From Alphaproteobacteria bacterium (lineage in GTDB: Bacteria > Pseudomonadota > Alphaproteobacteria > Micropepsales > Micropepsaceae): 17,989 bases of DNA. Below the pieces are notes generated by a model. That model saw only the letters and a list, made by a program, of their open reading frames with translations, made no database searches and was not told the DNA's origin. The position numbers were made by a program, and so were the translations under genes. The stretch's first letter is position 1. Each line of letters begins with the position of its first letter. This document shows positions 7,846 through 15,224 of the stretch, one piece after another. The DNA is taken from assembly GCA_947455695.1 (NCBI GenBank), contig CANGRN010000004.1, forward strand, positions 1 through 17,989, written 5' to 3'.

Positions 7846-8624
7846 TGGACAAGAACCGGGACGCTTGCGAATTGCTCTACCGCCATTGGGCAACCGGCGC
7901 GCAGCTGGAGGCATTGCCGGAGCCCTTGCGTCCCGGTACCCGCGCGGAAGGCTATGCCATCCAGGCCTGTATCGAAGATTTCAGCCGTCAGCCGCTTTAT
8001 GGCTGGAAGATCGCCGCCACCAGCGTCAATGGCCAGCGCCATATCGGCGTCGATGGTCCGTTGGCCGGGCGCATCCTGTCGGAACGGGTGATTGAAAATG
8101 GCGGCGCCTTTCAGCTTGGCACCAGCCTGATGCGGGTGGCGGAGCTGGAATTTGCCTTCCGGATGGGTGCCGATCTGCCGCCGCGCGCGGTCCAATACAC
8201 GCAAGATGAAGTTTTGTCCGCTGTCGCCACGTTGCACCCGGCGATAGAATTGCCGGACTCGCGCTTTGCGCATTTTGAGACTGCCGGCCTGGCGCAATTG
8301 GTCGCCGACAACGCCTGCGCCCATTATTTCCTGCTGGGATCGGCGGCGGACGATAGTTGGCGGACGCTGGACCTGGCCGCCCATCCGGGCAAGGCCTATC
8401 GCAACGGCGCGCTGGCAGAAGAGGGTGTCGGCGCCAATGTGCTGGGAGATCCGCGTATTGCCCTGACCTGGCTGGCCAATGAACTGTCGCGCCATGGCAT
8501 GACCCTGAAGGCGGGGCAGGTGGTGACCACCGGCACATGCGTCAAGCCGCTGGTGATCGCGGTGGGCGATACTATCGAAGGCGACCTGGGCGTTTTGGGC
8601 CGCGTGTCGGTGCGGATCGTCTGA
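7845..8624 (+). CDS. 2-keto-4-pentenoate hydratase-like protein (MhpD type, FAH fold)
   Basis: A 259-residue cytoplasmic protein of the fumarylacetoacetase-fold hydratase/decarboxylase family (MhpD, DmpE, DmpH relatives), usually divalent-metal enzymes acting on 2-oxo-enoates. Seen: GWKIAATS at 53-60, metal-ligand pattern Glu100-Leu-Glu102 (AELEF) with third ligand Glu135 (AIELPDSR), VGANVLGDP at 195-203, and the TGTCVKP loop at 229-235, which takes the place of the TGSFTRP loop of known hydratases. Length is typical (about 260). The start codon overlaps the matB stop (TGATG), so it is cotranscribed and probably translated with matB. There is no catechol meta-cleavage gene nearby, so the aromatic-pathway hydratase role of the family is not supported. 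A role in malonate metabolism is implied by position only; hydratase versus decarboxylase cannot be decided here. Confidence 0.8.
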   Translation: MDKNRDACELLYRHWATGAQLEALPEPLRPGTRAEGYAIQACIEDFSRQPLYGWKIAATSVNGQRHIGVDGPLAGRILSERVIENGGAFQLGTSLMRVAELEFAFRMGADLPPRAVQYTQDEVLSAVATLHPAIELPDSRFAHFETAGLAQLVADNACAHYFLLGSAADDSWRTLDLAAHPGKAYRNGALAEEGVGANVLGDPRIALTWLANELSRHGMTLKAGQVVTTGTCVKPLVIAVGDTIEGDLGVLGRVSVRIV

Positions 8625-9422
8625 CTATTCCGCCACCAGCGTCTTGCGCGCGGGCAGGGGCGGGGCCACCGGATACAGCTTCTGCCGCAGGGTTGCAGCG
8701 ACGTCATATAAAGCGTCGCGCACTTCGATCTGCCGCAATGGCGACATGCGTTCGACGTCATCGGTGGCCGAGATGGCGGCCACAGCGCGGCCTTCGCGGT
8801 CCAGCACCGGCACGGCGATGCAGCGCATGTTGGCCTTGTGCTCACGATCGTCCATGGCATAACCCTGCGCGCGCACCTTCTTCAGTTCGGCGCGCAGCCC
8901 TGCCTTGGTGGTGATAGTGTAGGGCGTCAGCGCGATGAGTTCGCCGTCCAGCACGAAGCTGTCCACTTCCTGCTCCGGCAGCGCCGCCAGCAGCACCTTG
9001 CCCAGGCCCGAGCAATAAGCTTCCAGCTGTGCGCCCACCCGCGTGTGAACCGCGAACGCGCCGGGGACCGAGACCTTGGCGACGTAAGTCACCATGCCTT
9101 GCTCCAGAACGCCCAGATGCACGGTCAGCTGCAGGCGCCTGGCCAGATCGCTCATCAGCGCCTGGCTGGCGTCGCGCAGAAGCTCGTTGATGGTGACATT
9201 GTGCGACAGCGACAAAAGCAGAAGGCCCGGCCGATAGCGCCCGCGCGGCCCACGCACCAGGGCGCCGATCTCTTCGAGGGTCTGGATCAGGCGATAGCCG
9301 GAGGCTTCGGGCAGTCCGGCGCGGCGGCTGAGTTCGCTGCTCGCCACCCATTCTTCCGGATCGTGAAAAGCTTTCAGGATGGCGAAAGCCTTCATCACCG
9401 AATAATTTTTTGGAGTCGCCAC
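8625..9422 (-). CDS. IclR family transcriptional regulator
   Basis: A 265-residue DNA-binding regulator. The N-terminal winged helix-turn-helix spans about residues 8-65 (SVMKAFAILKAF, then SELSRRAGLPEASGYRLIQTLEE). The C-terminal effector domain spans about 75-250, with VHTRVGAQLEAYCSGLGKVLLA, YTITT, and REHKANMRCIAVPVLD followed by AAISATDD, as in IclR proteins. The start is GTG 9422, not the far upstream codon at 9587: an AAAAGGGG ribosome site stands six bases before GTG, the protein then has the usual IclR length, and the 55 residues gained by the longer reading look like noncoding sequence. It is divergent from the PQQ genes and ends base-to-base with the malonate operon, so either could be its target. 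The divergent PQQ pair is the likelier one, by the common rule for IclR regulators (inference). Confidence 0.9.
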   Translation of the reverse strand: MATPKNYSVMKAFAILKAFHDPEEWVASSELSRRAGLPEASGYRLIQTLEEIGALVRGPRGRYRPGLLLLSLSHNVTINELLRDASQALMSDLARRLQLTVHLGVLEQGMVTYVAKVSVPGAFAVHTRVGAQLEAYCSGLGKVLLAALPEQEVDSFVLDGELIALTPYTITTKAGLRAELKKVRAQGYAMDDREHKANMRCIAVPVLDREGRAVAAISATDDVERMSPLRQIEVRDALYDVAATLRQKLYPVAPPLPARKTLVAE

Positions 9423-9658
9423 CGCCGCCCCTTTTGCCTTTATCAGGCCAATAGGCGTGACCGAGAAGTGTGGTACCGCCCGCGTTTTCCCCTTTGCCGC
9501 TTGCCACGGTCTTGGCCACGGACGGTACGGGGAAATGATTGTCCGGCGGCCAGTATAACCAAAAGGTGACGACACGTCATCTCTCAAAGAATGAGATACT
9601 GCCTTTGATCTGGCCAGCCGCTACGGGTAGCCAAGATGCAGGCAAAGGGGTGGGGATC
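9423..9658. promoter_or_regulatory. Intergenic control region, IclR gene / PQQ dehydrogenases
   Basis: This is the longest gene-free stretch of the window (236 bases). It contains several symmetrical elements: TTTCCCC (9486-9492) with GGGGAAA (9529-9535), a near-direct repeat TTGCCACGG/TTGGCCACGG (about 9501-9522), TGACG-ACA-CGTCA (9567-9579), and ATCTC/GAGAT (9579-9583 and 9593-9597). A weak sigma-70-like pair, TTGATC (9605-9610) and TAGCCA (9628-9633) with 17 bases between, could drive the dehydrogenase genes. A G-rich ribosome site precedes ATG 9659. The palindromes are candidate operators for the divergent IclR protein. Confidence 0.5.
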
Positions 9659-11485
9659 ATGATCAAACCGGCATGGGCGGCGCTTGTTATGGGACTGATG
9701 GCCGGGCCGGCCACGGGCCTCGAGGAATGGCCCACCTATGGCCATGACTATGGCGACAGCCGCTATTCGCCCCTGGCCCAGATCACCCCCGCCAATGTCT
9801 CGGGGCTAAAGCCCGCCTGGACCTATCATATGCGTCCACCCGGCCGCGAAGCCCGGGGCTTTGCGGCATCCGAGAACACGCCCCTGGTGGTGGGCGGATT
9901 GATGTTTGTCTCCACGCCCTATGGCCGGGTCGTGGCGCTGGATGCGGAAACCGGCAAGCAGAGCTGGGCCTATGAAGTGCCGGCGGGCGACCAGCCGGCG
10001 ACGCGCGGCGTGTCGTATTGGCCCGGCGCGAAACCCCAGATCGTGTTCGGCACGCGCGGAGGCCTGCTGATCGCGCTGGATGCCAAAAGCGGCGCGCCCG
10101 TAGCAGGCTTCGGCAAGGATGGCGTGGTCAATCTGCACAGCGACGCGGTGATGCAGGGCTTCCCGCAGGCCGCGCTGGGCGTCACGTCCGCGCCGGTCAT
10201 TTACAAGGACCTGATCATCACCGGTTCGCGCAACCAGGAAACACCGCAGAAGGGCGCTTCGGGACAGGTGCGGGCCTTCGACGTCCATACCGGTCGCGAG
10301 GTATGGCACTTTAACGGCGTGCCCCAGCCGGGTGAGAAATTCCACGACACCTGGGAAGGCGACAGCTGGGTGGGTCGCTCGGGCGTCAATGTCTGGGTCG
10401 GGCTGACATTGGATGCCAGGCGCGGCATCGCTTATCTGCCGTTTGGCGCGCCCACCTTCGACCAGTCGGGCAACGACCGCAAAGGCCCGTCCTTGTTCGC
10501 CAATTCGCTGGTGGCGGTGAATGCCGCGACGGGCAAGTATCTGTGGCACTTCCAGGCCGTGCATCACGATCTTTGGGACTATGATCTGCCGCTGACCACG
10601 CTGGTGGACGTGAAGAAAGGCGGCAAGACCATCCCGGCCATTGCCGTGATGAGCAAGGCGAGCCTGCTCTTCCTGCTCGACCGTGTCACCGGCAAGCCGA
10701 TCTATGACATCAAGGAAATGCCGGTGCCGACCGACACCGACATGGAAGGCGAAAAGGTTTCGCCCACCCAGCCTGCTTCGATCACGCCGCCGCTGGGACG
10801 CACGTCCTTCAACATGTCCGAGCTGGCGAACCTGACGCCCCAGCAAACCGAAGGCTGCAGGAAACTGATCGAAGAGCAGAAGGTGATCGGCGCCGGCTAT
10901 TTCCAGCCGCCGCGCGTCGATCATGCCGTGGCGCGCTTCCCCGGCAACTGGGGCGGCATCGACTGGAGCCATGCCGCGTTCGATCGCAAAAGCGGCTATT
11001 ACATCGTCAATGCCAGCGAGATCGGCTCGCAGCAGATGATGATCAAAAAGCCCGATGGCAGCTATGACATGAAGTATGGCTACCAGTGGTTCTGGGACAA
11101 GGTCAGCCACATGCCCTGCCAGGTGCCGCCCTGGGGCAATCTCTATGCCATCGACGTGAACACCGGTGCCATCGCCTGGAAGAGCGTGCTGGGCGTGACC
11201 GACGGGCTGGCGAACCCCAATACGGGGCGGCCCAATGTCGGTGGCCCCATCGCTACCGGCGGCGGGCTGGTTTTCATCGGCTCGACAGACGACAAGCGGC
11301 TCAGGGCGTTCGACACCAAAACAGGCAAGGAGCTTTGGACCTTCCGCCTGCCGGCCTCGCTCTATGGCACGCCGCTGACCTATCAGGGCCGCAACGGCAA
11401 ACAGTATGTCGCGGCCGTCACAACGGGCGGCTTTTGGGGCGAAAATGCGGGGTCGGACGCGGTCACGGCGTTTGCGTTGCCATAG
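9659..11485 (+). CDS. Periplasmic PQQ-dependent dehydrogenase (first of tandem pair)
   Basis: A 608-residue quinoprotein that would oxidise a sugar, alcohol or polyol in the periplasm using pyrroloquinoline quinone. Residues 1-20 look like a signal peptide. The rest is an eight-bladed propeller with repeated W-motifs such as VVALDAETGKQSWAYE and AIDVNTGAIAWKS. The closest pattern is the catalytic domain of membrane glucose dehydrogenase: HHDLWDYDLP at 302-311, where Asp307 aligns with the proposed catalytic base Asp466 of E. coli Gcd, and Lys333 in MSKASLLFLLDR, matching its PQQ-contacting Lys. Unlike Gcd it lacks the five N-terminal membrane helices, and no haem-c CXXCH is present. ATG 9659 is preferred over codons further upstream because it begins the signal peptide after a G-rich ribosome site. 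It is followed after 70 bases by a paralogue. Substrate unknown. Confidence 0.88.
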   Translation: MIKPAWAALVMGLMAGPATGLEEWPTYGHDYGDSRYSPLAQITPANVSGLKPAWTYHMRPPGREARGFAASENTPLVVGGLMFVSTPYGRVVALDAETGKQSWAYEVPAGDQPATRGVSYWPGAKPQIVFGTRGGLLIALDAKSGAPVAGFGKDGVVNLHSDAVMQGFPQAALGVTSAPVIYKDLIITGSRNQETPQKGASGQVRAFDVHTGREVWHFNGVPQPGEKFHDTWEGDSWVGRSGVNVWVGLTLDARRGIAYLPFGAPTFDQSGNDRKGPSLFANSLVAVNAATGKYLWHFQAVHHDLWDYDLPLTTLVDVKKGGKTIPAIAVMSKASLLFLLDRVTGKPIYDIKEMPVPTDTDMEGEKVSPTQPASITPPLGRTSFNMSELANLTPQQTEGCRKLIEEQKVIGAGYFQPPRVDHAVARFPGNWGGIDWSHAAFDRKSGYYIVNASEIGSQQMMIKKPDGSYDMKYGYQWFWDKVSHMPCQVPPWGNLYAIDVNTGAIAWKSVLGVTDGLANPNTGRPNVGGPIATGGGLVFIGSTDDKRLRAFDTKTGKELWTFRLPASLYGTPLTYQGRNGKQYVAAVTTGGFWGENAGSDAVTAFALP

Positions 11486-11555
11486 CCTTGCAATAGAGGG
11501 TCCGGCCTGTAAATCTTCGGGAAAAGGGCGCTGACGCCATTTTCCGGGGAGCAAC

Positions 11556-13421
11556 ATGCAATCGAAACTGCGTATCTGTGTGATGGCCGCCAGTCTGCTG
11601 GGTGGTGCGGGTCTGGTGGCAGCCCAGGCGGGCACCGACTGGCAGAATTATGGCGGTGACCGCGGCGCCCAGCGCTATTCGCCCCTGACCCAGATTACCC
11701 CGGCCAACGTTTCGTCGCTGAAAGTGGCCTGGACCTATCACATGAAGCCGGCAGACGCGACGCGCGTCGCCACCTCCCAGACCACGCCGCTTGTGGTCGG
11801 CAACACCATGTATCTGGGTTCGCCCTATGGCCGCATCGTGGCGCTGGACGCCACCACCGGCAAGGAATTGTGGGTCTACAAGATGCCGGGCAACCAGCGG
11901 CCGGCGCCGCGCGGCATGGCCTATTGGCCGGGCGAAGGCGATTACGCGCCGGAGCTGATCTTCGGCACCAACGACGGCAAGATGATGGCCATCGACGTCA
12001 AGACCGGCAAGCCGGCCGAACGGTTTGGCGAGCATGGCGTGGTCAATCTCAAGACGCCCGACATCATGCGCGGCTATGACAAGAATTATGCCCTGACCTC
12101 GCCGCCGGGCATCTACAAGAACCTGGTGATGACCGGCGGTTCGGGTCCGGAAGAATCGCGCAGCATATCGGGCGATGAACGCGCCTGGGACGTGCGCACC
12201 GGAAAGCTGGTCTGGACCTTCCATGGCGTGCCGCATGATGGGGAGTTCGGCGCCGACACCTGGGCGCCCGGCAGCCGCAAGGATCGCGCCGGCACCAACA
12301 TCTGGAACATGATCACCGTCGACGACAAGCGCGGCATCGCGTTCCTGCCCTTCACCGGGCCGGGGCCGGACCGCTGGGGCGGCGACCGCCATGGCATGAA
12401 CCTGTTCGGCAACGCGCTGGTGGCGGTGGACGCCAATACCGGCAAGCGGCTGTGGCACTTCCAGCTCTTGCACCACGAAGTGTGGGACTGGGACCAGCCC
12501 ACCCCGCCGATGCTGTTCGACGTGAAGCGGAACGACAAGACCATTCCGGCCGTCGCGGCGATGAACAAGTCGGGTTACCTGTTCATCCTGGACCGACTGA
12601 CCGGCAAGCCGCTCTATGACGTCAAGGAAGTGCCGGTACCCAAGAGCAACGTCGAGGATGAAGAGACCTGGCCGACCCAGCCCATTCCGGTGACGCCGCC
12701 GCCCTTGGCCAAGCAAAGCTTCACCGCCGCCACCGATGTGACCAACATCACGCCGGAGCTGGAAAGCTTCTGCAAGAACCTGATCAAGACCAAGAAGATC
12801 CATGACAGCGTGCCCTTCTCGCCCATCACCAGCGATTCCCAGATCGCACGCTTCCCCGGTTCCGGCGGCGGCCCGGAATGGGGCGGCGGCGCCTTCGATC
12901 CCAAGCTGGGCTATTTCATCGTCAACACCCAGGAGCTTGGCTCGATCGAACAGCTGGAAAAGAAGAAGGACGGCTATTGGGCTTCCGCCAATATCCCCGA
13001 CAGCTTCTTCGACCAGGAGATTCCCGGTCATGGCTATTACCCGTGCCACAATCCGCCATGGGGTGATCTGTGGGCCGTCAACGTCAACACCGGCAAGGTG
13101 GCCTGGCGCGTCAATCTGGGCGTGAGCGACATCATGCCGGAAGGCAAGCGCGATACGGGGCGTCCCAACCTGGGTGCGCCGTTGGCCACGGCCAGCGGGT
13201 TGATCTTCATCGGTGCCACCGACGACAGCCGCTTCCGCGCCTTCGAAACAAAGACGGGCAAGGAAATCTGGACCCACAAGATGGAAGCCTCGGCCCATGC
13301 TTCGCCGGTGTCTTACCAGGGCAGCGACGGCAAGCAGTATGTCGCCGTGGTGGCGACTGGCGGCTCCTTCGTGCACAGCCCCGCCGTGGGCGACAGCCTC
13401 ATCGTGTTCGGGCTGCCATAG
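11556..13421 (+). CDS. Periplasmic PQQ-dependent dehydrogenase (second of tandem pair)
   Basis: A 621-residue paralogue of the preceding gene, related along its full length and probably arisen by local duplication. Signal peptide residues 1-25 (cut near AAQA). The opening RYSPLTQITPANVSSLKVAWTYHMKP almost repeats its neighbour's. The catalytic segment is HHEVWDWDQP at 306-315, with Asp311 at the proposed catalytic base position and Lys338 in MNKSGYLFILDR for PQQ. Shared blocks include HGVP..GE, the PCHNPPWGDLWAVN region and the C-terminal GKQYVAVVATGG. Both proteins keep two Cys residues, one in the E..C.K/NLI helix after the TP(P)PLG/A region and one in PC..PPWG, which may form a disulfide. 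No haem-c motif or membrane anchor is visible. ATG 11556 follows GGGGAGC. A hairpin terminator follows. It differs from copy one in the insert-like stretch around 120-145 and at the active-site neighbour residues, suggesting a different substrate. Confidence 0.9.
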   Translation: MQSKLRICVMAASLLGGAGLVAAQAGTDWQNYGGDRGAQRYSPLTQITPANVSSLKVAWTYHMKPADATRVATSQTTPLVVGNTMYLGSPYGRIVALDATTGKELWVYKMPGNQRPAPRGMAYWPGEGDYAPELIFGTNDGKMMAIDVKTGKPAERFGEHGVVNLKTPDIMRGYDKNYALTSPPGIYKNLVMTGGSGPEESRSISGDERAWDVRTGKLVWTFHGVPHDGEFGADTWAPGSRKDRAGTNIWNMITVDDKRGIAFLPFTGPGPDRWGGDRHGMNLFGNALVAVDANTGKRLWHFQLLHHEVWDWDQPTPPMLFDVKRNDKTIPAVAAMNKSGYLFILDRLTGKPLYDVKEVPVPKSNVEDEETWPTQPIPVTPPPLAKQSFTAATDVTNITPELESFCKNLIKTKKIHDSVPFSPITSDSQIARFPGSGGGPEWGGGAFDPKLGYFIVNTQELGSIEQLEKKKDGYWASANIPDSFFDQEIPGHGYYPCHNPPWGDLWAVNVNTGKVAWRVNLGVSDIMPEGKRDTGRPNLGAPLATASGLIFIGATDDSRFRAFETKTGKEIWTHKMEASAHASPVSYQGSDGKQYVAVVATGGSFVHSPAVGDSLIVFGLP

Positions 13422-13438
13422 GCCTGTCTCCGAGACGA

Positions 13439-13474
13439 GAAAAGGGCGCCGGTCTGACGACCGGCGCCCTTTTC
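13439..13474. terminator. Bidirectional rho-independent terminator
   Basis: A perfect inverted repeat with a 16-base-pair stem (13439-13454 and 13459-13474) around a TGAC loop. The stem is GC-rich in its inner part, with A-run/T-run ends, so RNA of either strand ends in a U-rich tract. It lies 17 bases after the stop of the second PQQ gene and 27 bases beyond the stop of the convergent DUF4142 gene, so it can end both transcripts. Confidence 0.9.
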
Positions 13475-13500
13475 ATTTCGAATGGAGACTGGCGCGGGGA

Positions 13501-14094
13501 CTAGCGTCCGCGGGGATCGGTGGCCCGGGCCAAAGCGAGGTGTCCGGCTTCGGCCTTGCCGGAGGCGGTGGCGAAATCGCGCATCGCATTGATCTTGCCG
13601 ACCTTGGCATAGCGGCGCATCAGGATGTCGGTCTCCTTGTGAGCCGCAATCTGCTGGGCGATGTAGCGATGGTCGAAATTTTCGGCCCGGGCGCCGCGCA
13701 GATCGTCCAGCATGACCCGGCGGCGGGTATCCACCGCGCCCGGCAGGGTGGCGTTGACGTTGTTGTAGCGGATCGTCTTTTTCAGCTTTGCGATTGCCGC
13801 GGTATGCGCTTCCACCATCCGGCGGGCGAAGGCGCGTACGGCAGGGCTGTGGGCGCGCTGCAGGGCAATCTTGCTGGCTGCCACGACGTACAGGTCATTG
13901 ATGCCGGCGGCGGTGACGAAACCGGGCGTGCTGCGCACCAGTTCAGCCGACAGTTGCCCCACCACGCCGGCGGTGGAATCCTTCACCGCGCTCAACGTCT
14001 CGAAACGGGTATCGATGCGCCGTGCCGGCTGTGCGGCAGCGATGCCACAGCTCAAGAGCAGCGCCACAGCGGCGCCAGCCAGTTTGCCTTTCAC
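13501..14094 (-). CDS. DUF4142 family secreted protein
   Basis: A 197-residue protein with a signal peptide (residues 1-21; KGK then a hydrophobic core, cut near AAA-Q). The mature part is helical and carries the DUF4142 pattern: FVTAAGINDLYVVAASKIALQRA, then FARRMVEAHTAAIAKLKK and, near the end, YAKVGKINAMRDFATASG. The family resembles a ferritin-like four-helix bundle. Proteins of this kind are often outer-membrane-associated, but no activity is established. The start is taken as GTG 14094 rather than TTG 14109, because a GGGGAGA ribosome site (14101-14107) sits correctly before the GTG and the longer reading would place that site inside the coding region. It is downstream of korB on the same strand after 74 bases; whether it is cotranscribed is unclear, and no functional link is visible. 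Confidence 0.8.
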   Translation of the reverse strand: MKGKLAGAAVALLLSCGIAAAQPARRIDTRFETLSAVKDSTAGVVGQLSAELVRSTPGFVTAAGINDLYVVAASKIALQRAHSPAVRAFARRMVEAHTAAIAKLKKTIRYNNVNATLPGAVDTRRRVMLDDLRGARAENFDHRYIAQQIAAHKETDILMRRYAKVGKINAMRDFATASGKAEAGHLALARATDPRGR

Positions 14095-14168
14095 GGAATA
14101 TCTCCCCAACAGCCCGCTGGACTGTACCAGCGCCGCTTTTGGAAGGAAATGTCTCGAAAAGTTCCGTC

Positions 14169-15224
14169 TCAGCTATGGGCGGCGTTGTAGGCGGCCAGCC
14201 CCGCAGACCCCGGGCAGAGCTCTTTTTCGGACAGGCGGTTCAGGGGCGCGTCCACCGTGTTCAGATTGGCGTGCATGTCTTTGGGCCCATTGTCCATATA
14301 GATCAGGCCGGTTACCAGCTCGCCCGCCGCGGCGCGGCTTTGCAGGTAGTTCATCGCCCCGATGCGGTCGAAGGGATCGTAATCGGCCGCCAGCTTGGCC
14401 AGCTTCAGGGTCGAGCCGTCATGCAGCGCCACGTCCTCGGTGGTGCCCGGCGCATATTCGACCTTGATGGCCTCGCGCGGCTCCATGATGTCCAGCCGGT
14501 TGACCGCCTCGTTGTGGGCGCGCACGAAATCATAGGCCTTGGTCGAACCGGCGTGGTTGTTGAAGGCCACGCAGGGGCTGACTATATCGATGAAGGCGGG
14601 GCCGGGATGGCTCATCGCCGCCATGATCAGCGGCACCATCTGGGTCTTGTCGCCCGAAAAGCTGCGACCCACGAACGTGGCGCCCACCATCAGCGCCATG
14701 CTGACCAGATCCAGCGGGCTGTCGGCATTAAAGCCGCCGGCCTTGCTCTTGGAGCCCTTGTCGGCGGTGGCAGAGAACTGGCCCTTGGTCAGGCCATACA
14801 CGCCGTTATTCTCGGTGATATAGACCATGTTCACGCCGCGCCGCACGCAGTGCACGAATTGGCCCAGGCCGATGGAGGCGGAATCGCCGTCGCCAGACAC
14901 GCCCAGATAGAGCAGTTCCTTGTTGGCCAGGTTGGCGCCGGTCAGCACCGAAGGCATGCGGCCATGCACGGAATTGAAGCCGTGGCTTTGTCCCAGCAGG
15001 TAATCGGGTGTCTTGGACGAACATCCGATACCGGACAGCTTGGCGACCCGGTGCGGCTCGATGTTCAGTTCGAAGCAGGCCTGGATGATGGCGAAGGAAA
15101 TCGAGTCATGGCCGCAGCCGGCGCACAGGGTCGAGATCGAGCCTTCATAGTCGCGGTGGGTGAACCCCCGCTTGTTCACGGGTATGCCGGGATGGCGCAG
15201 CTTGGGCTTGGCGATATAGGTCAT
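14169..15224 (-). CDS. korB: 2-oxoacid:ferredoxin oxidoreductase, beta subunit (probably 2-oxoglutarate)
   Basis: A 351-residue cytoplasmic subunit that binds thiamine diphosphate and one [4Fe-4S] cluster, for oxidative decarboxylation of a 2-oxoacid to its acyl-CoA. Seen: Cys34 and Cys37 (LCAGCGHDS), Cys68 (GIGCSSKTP) and Cys218 (SPCVAFNNH) as the four cluster ligands, and the ThDP motif GDGDSASIG at 111-119 with TENNGVYGLTKGQ at 137-149. The pattern IGLGQFVH and the length (about 340-350 residues) match the 2-oxoglutarate type (KorB) more than pyruvate types. The start ATG 15224 overlaps the korA stop (ATGA), so the two subunits are made at a fixed ratio. It is the third gene of the visible minus-strand cluster. 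The 2-oxoglutarate specificity is inference from family resemblance. Confidence 0.9.
   Translation of the reverse strand: MTYIAKPKLRHPGIPVNKRGFTHRDYEGSISTLCAGCGHDSISFAIIQACFELNIEPHRVAKLSGIGCSSKTPDYLLGQSHGFNSVHGRMPSVLTGANLANKELLYLGVSGDGDSASIGLGQFVHCVRRGVNMVYITENNGVYGLTKGQFSATADKGSKSKAGGFNADSPLDLVSMALMVGATFVGRSFSGDKTQMVPLIMAAMSHPGPAFIDIVSPCVAFNNHAGSTKAYDFVRAHNEAVNRLDIMEPREAIKVEYAPGTTEDVALHDGSTLKLAKLAADYDPFDRIGAMNYLQSRAAAGELVTGLIYMDNGPKDMHANLNTVDAPLNRLSEKELCPGSAGLAAYNAAHS

Noticed and set aside
6313-7914. Minus-strand open frame opposite matB
   Set aside because: matB carries every ANL motif; the reverse translation shows none and would be an artefact of GC-rich coding sequence.
8537-8914. Small plus-strand frames within the IclR gene
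   Set aside because: Arg/Ala-rich shadow translations with no ribosome site and no homology cue.
11463-13376. Long minus-strand open frame of 637 codons opposite the second PQQ gene, and a similar one at 9806-11635
   Set aside because: The translations are low-complexity, His/Gly/Arg-rich products of antisense codon bias and overlap genes with clear motifs.
14115-14132. Stem-loop CGCTGG-ACTGTA-CCAGCG followed by CTTTT on the plus strand
   Set aside because: Only six base pairs and no plus-strand gene ends there; on the minus strand, where the genes are, no U-run follows, so it is not called a terminator.
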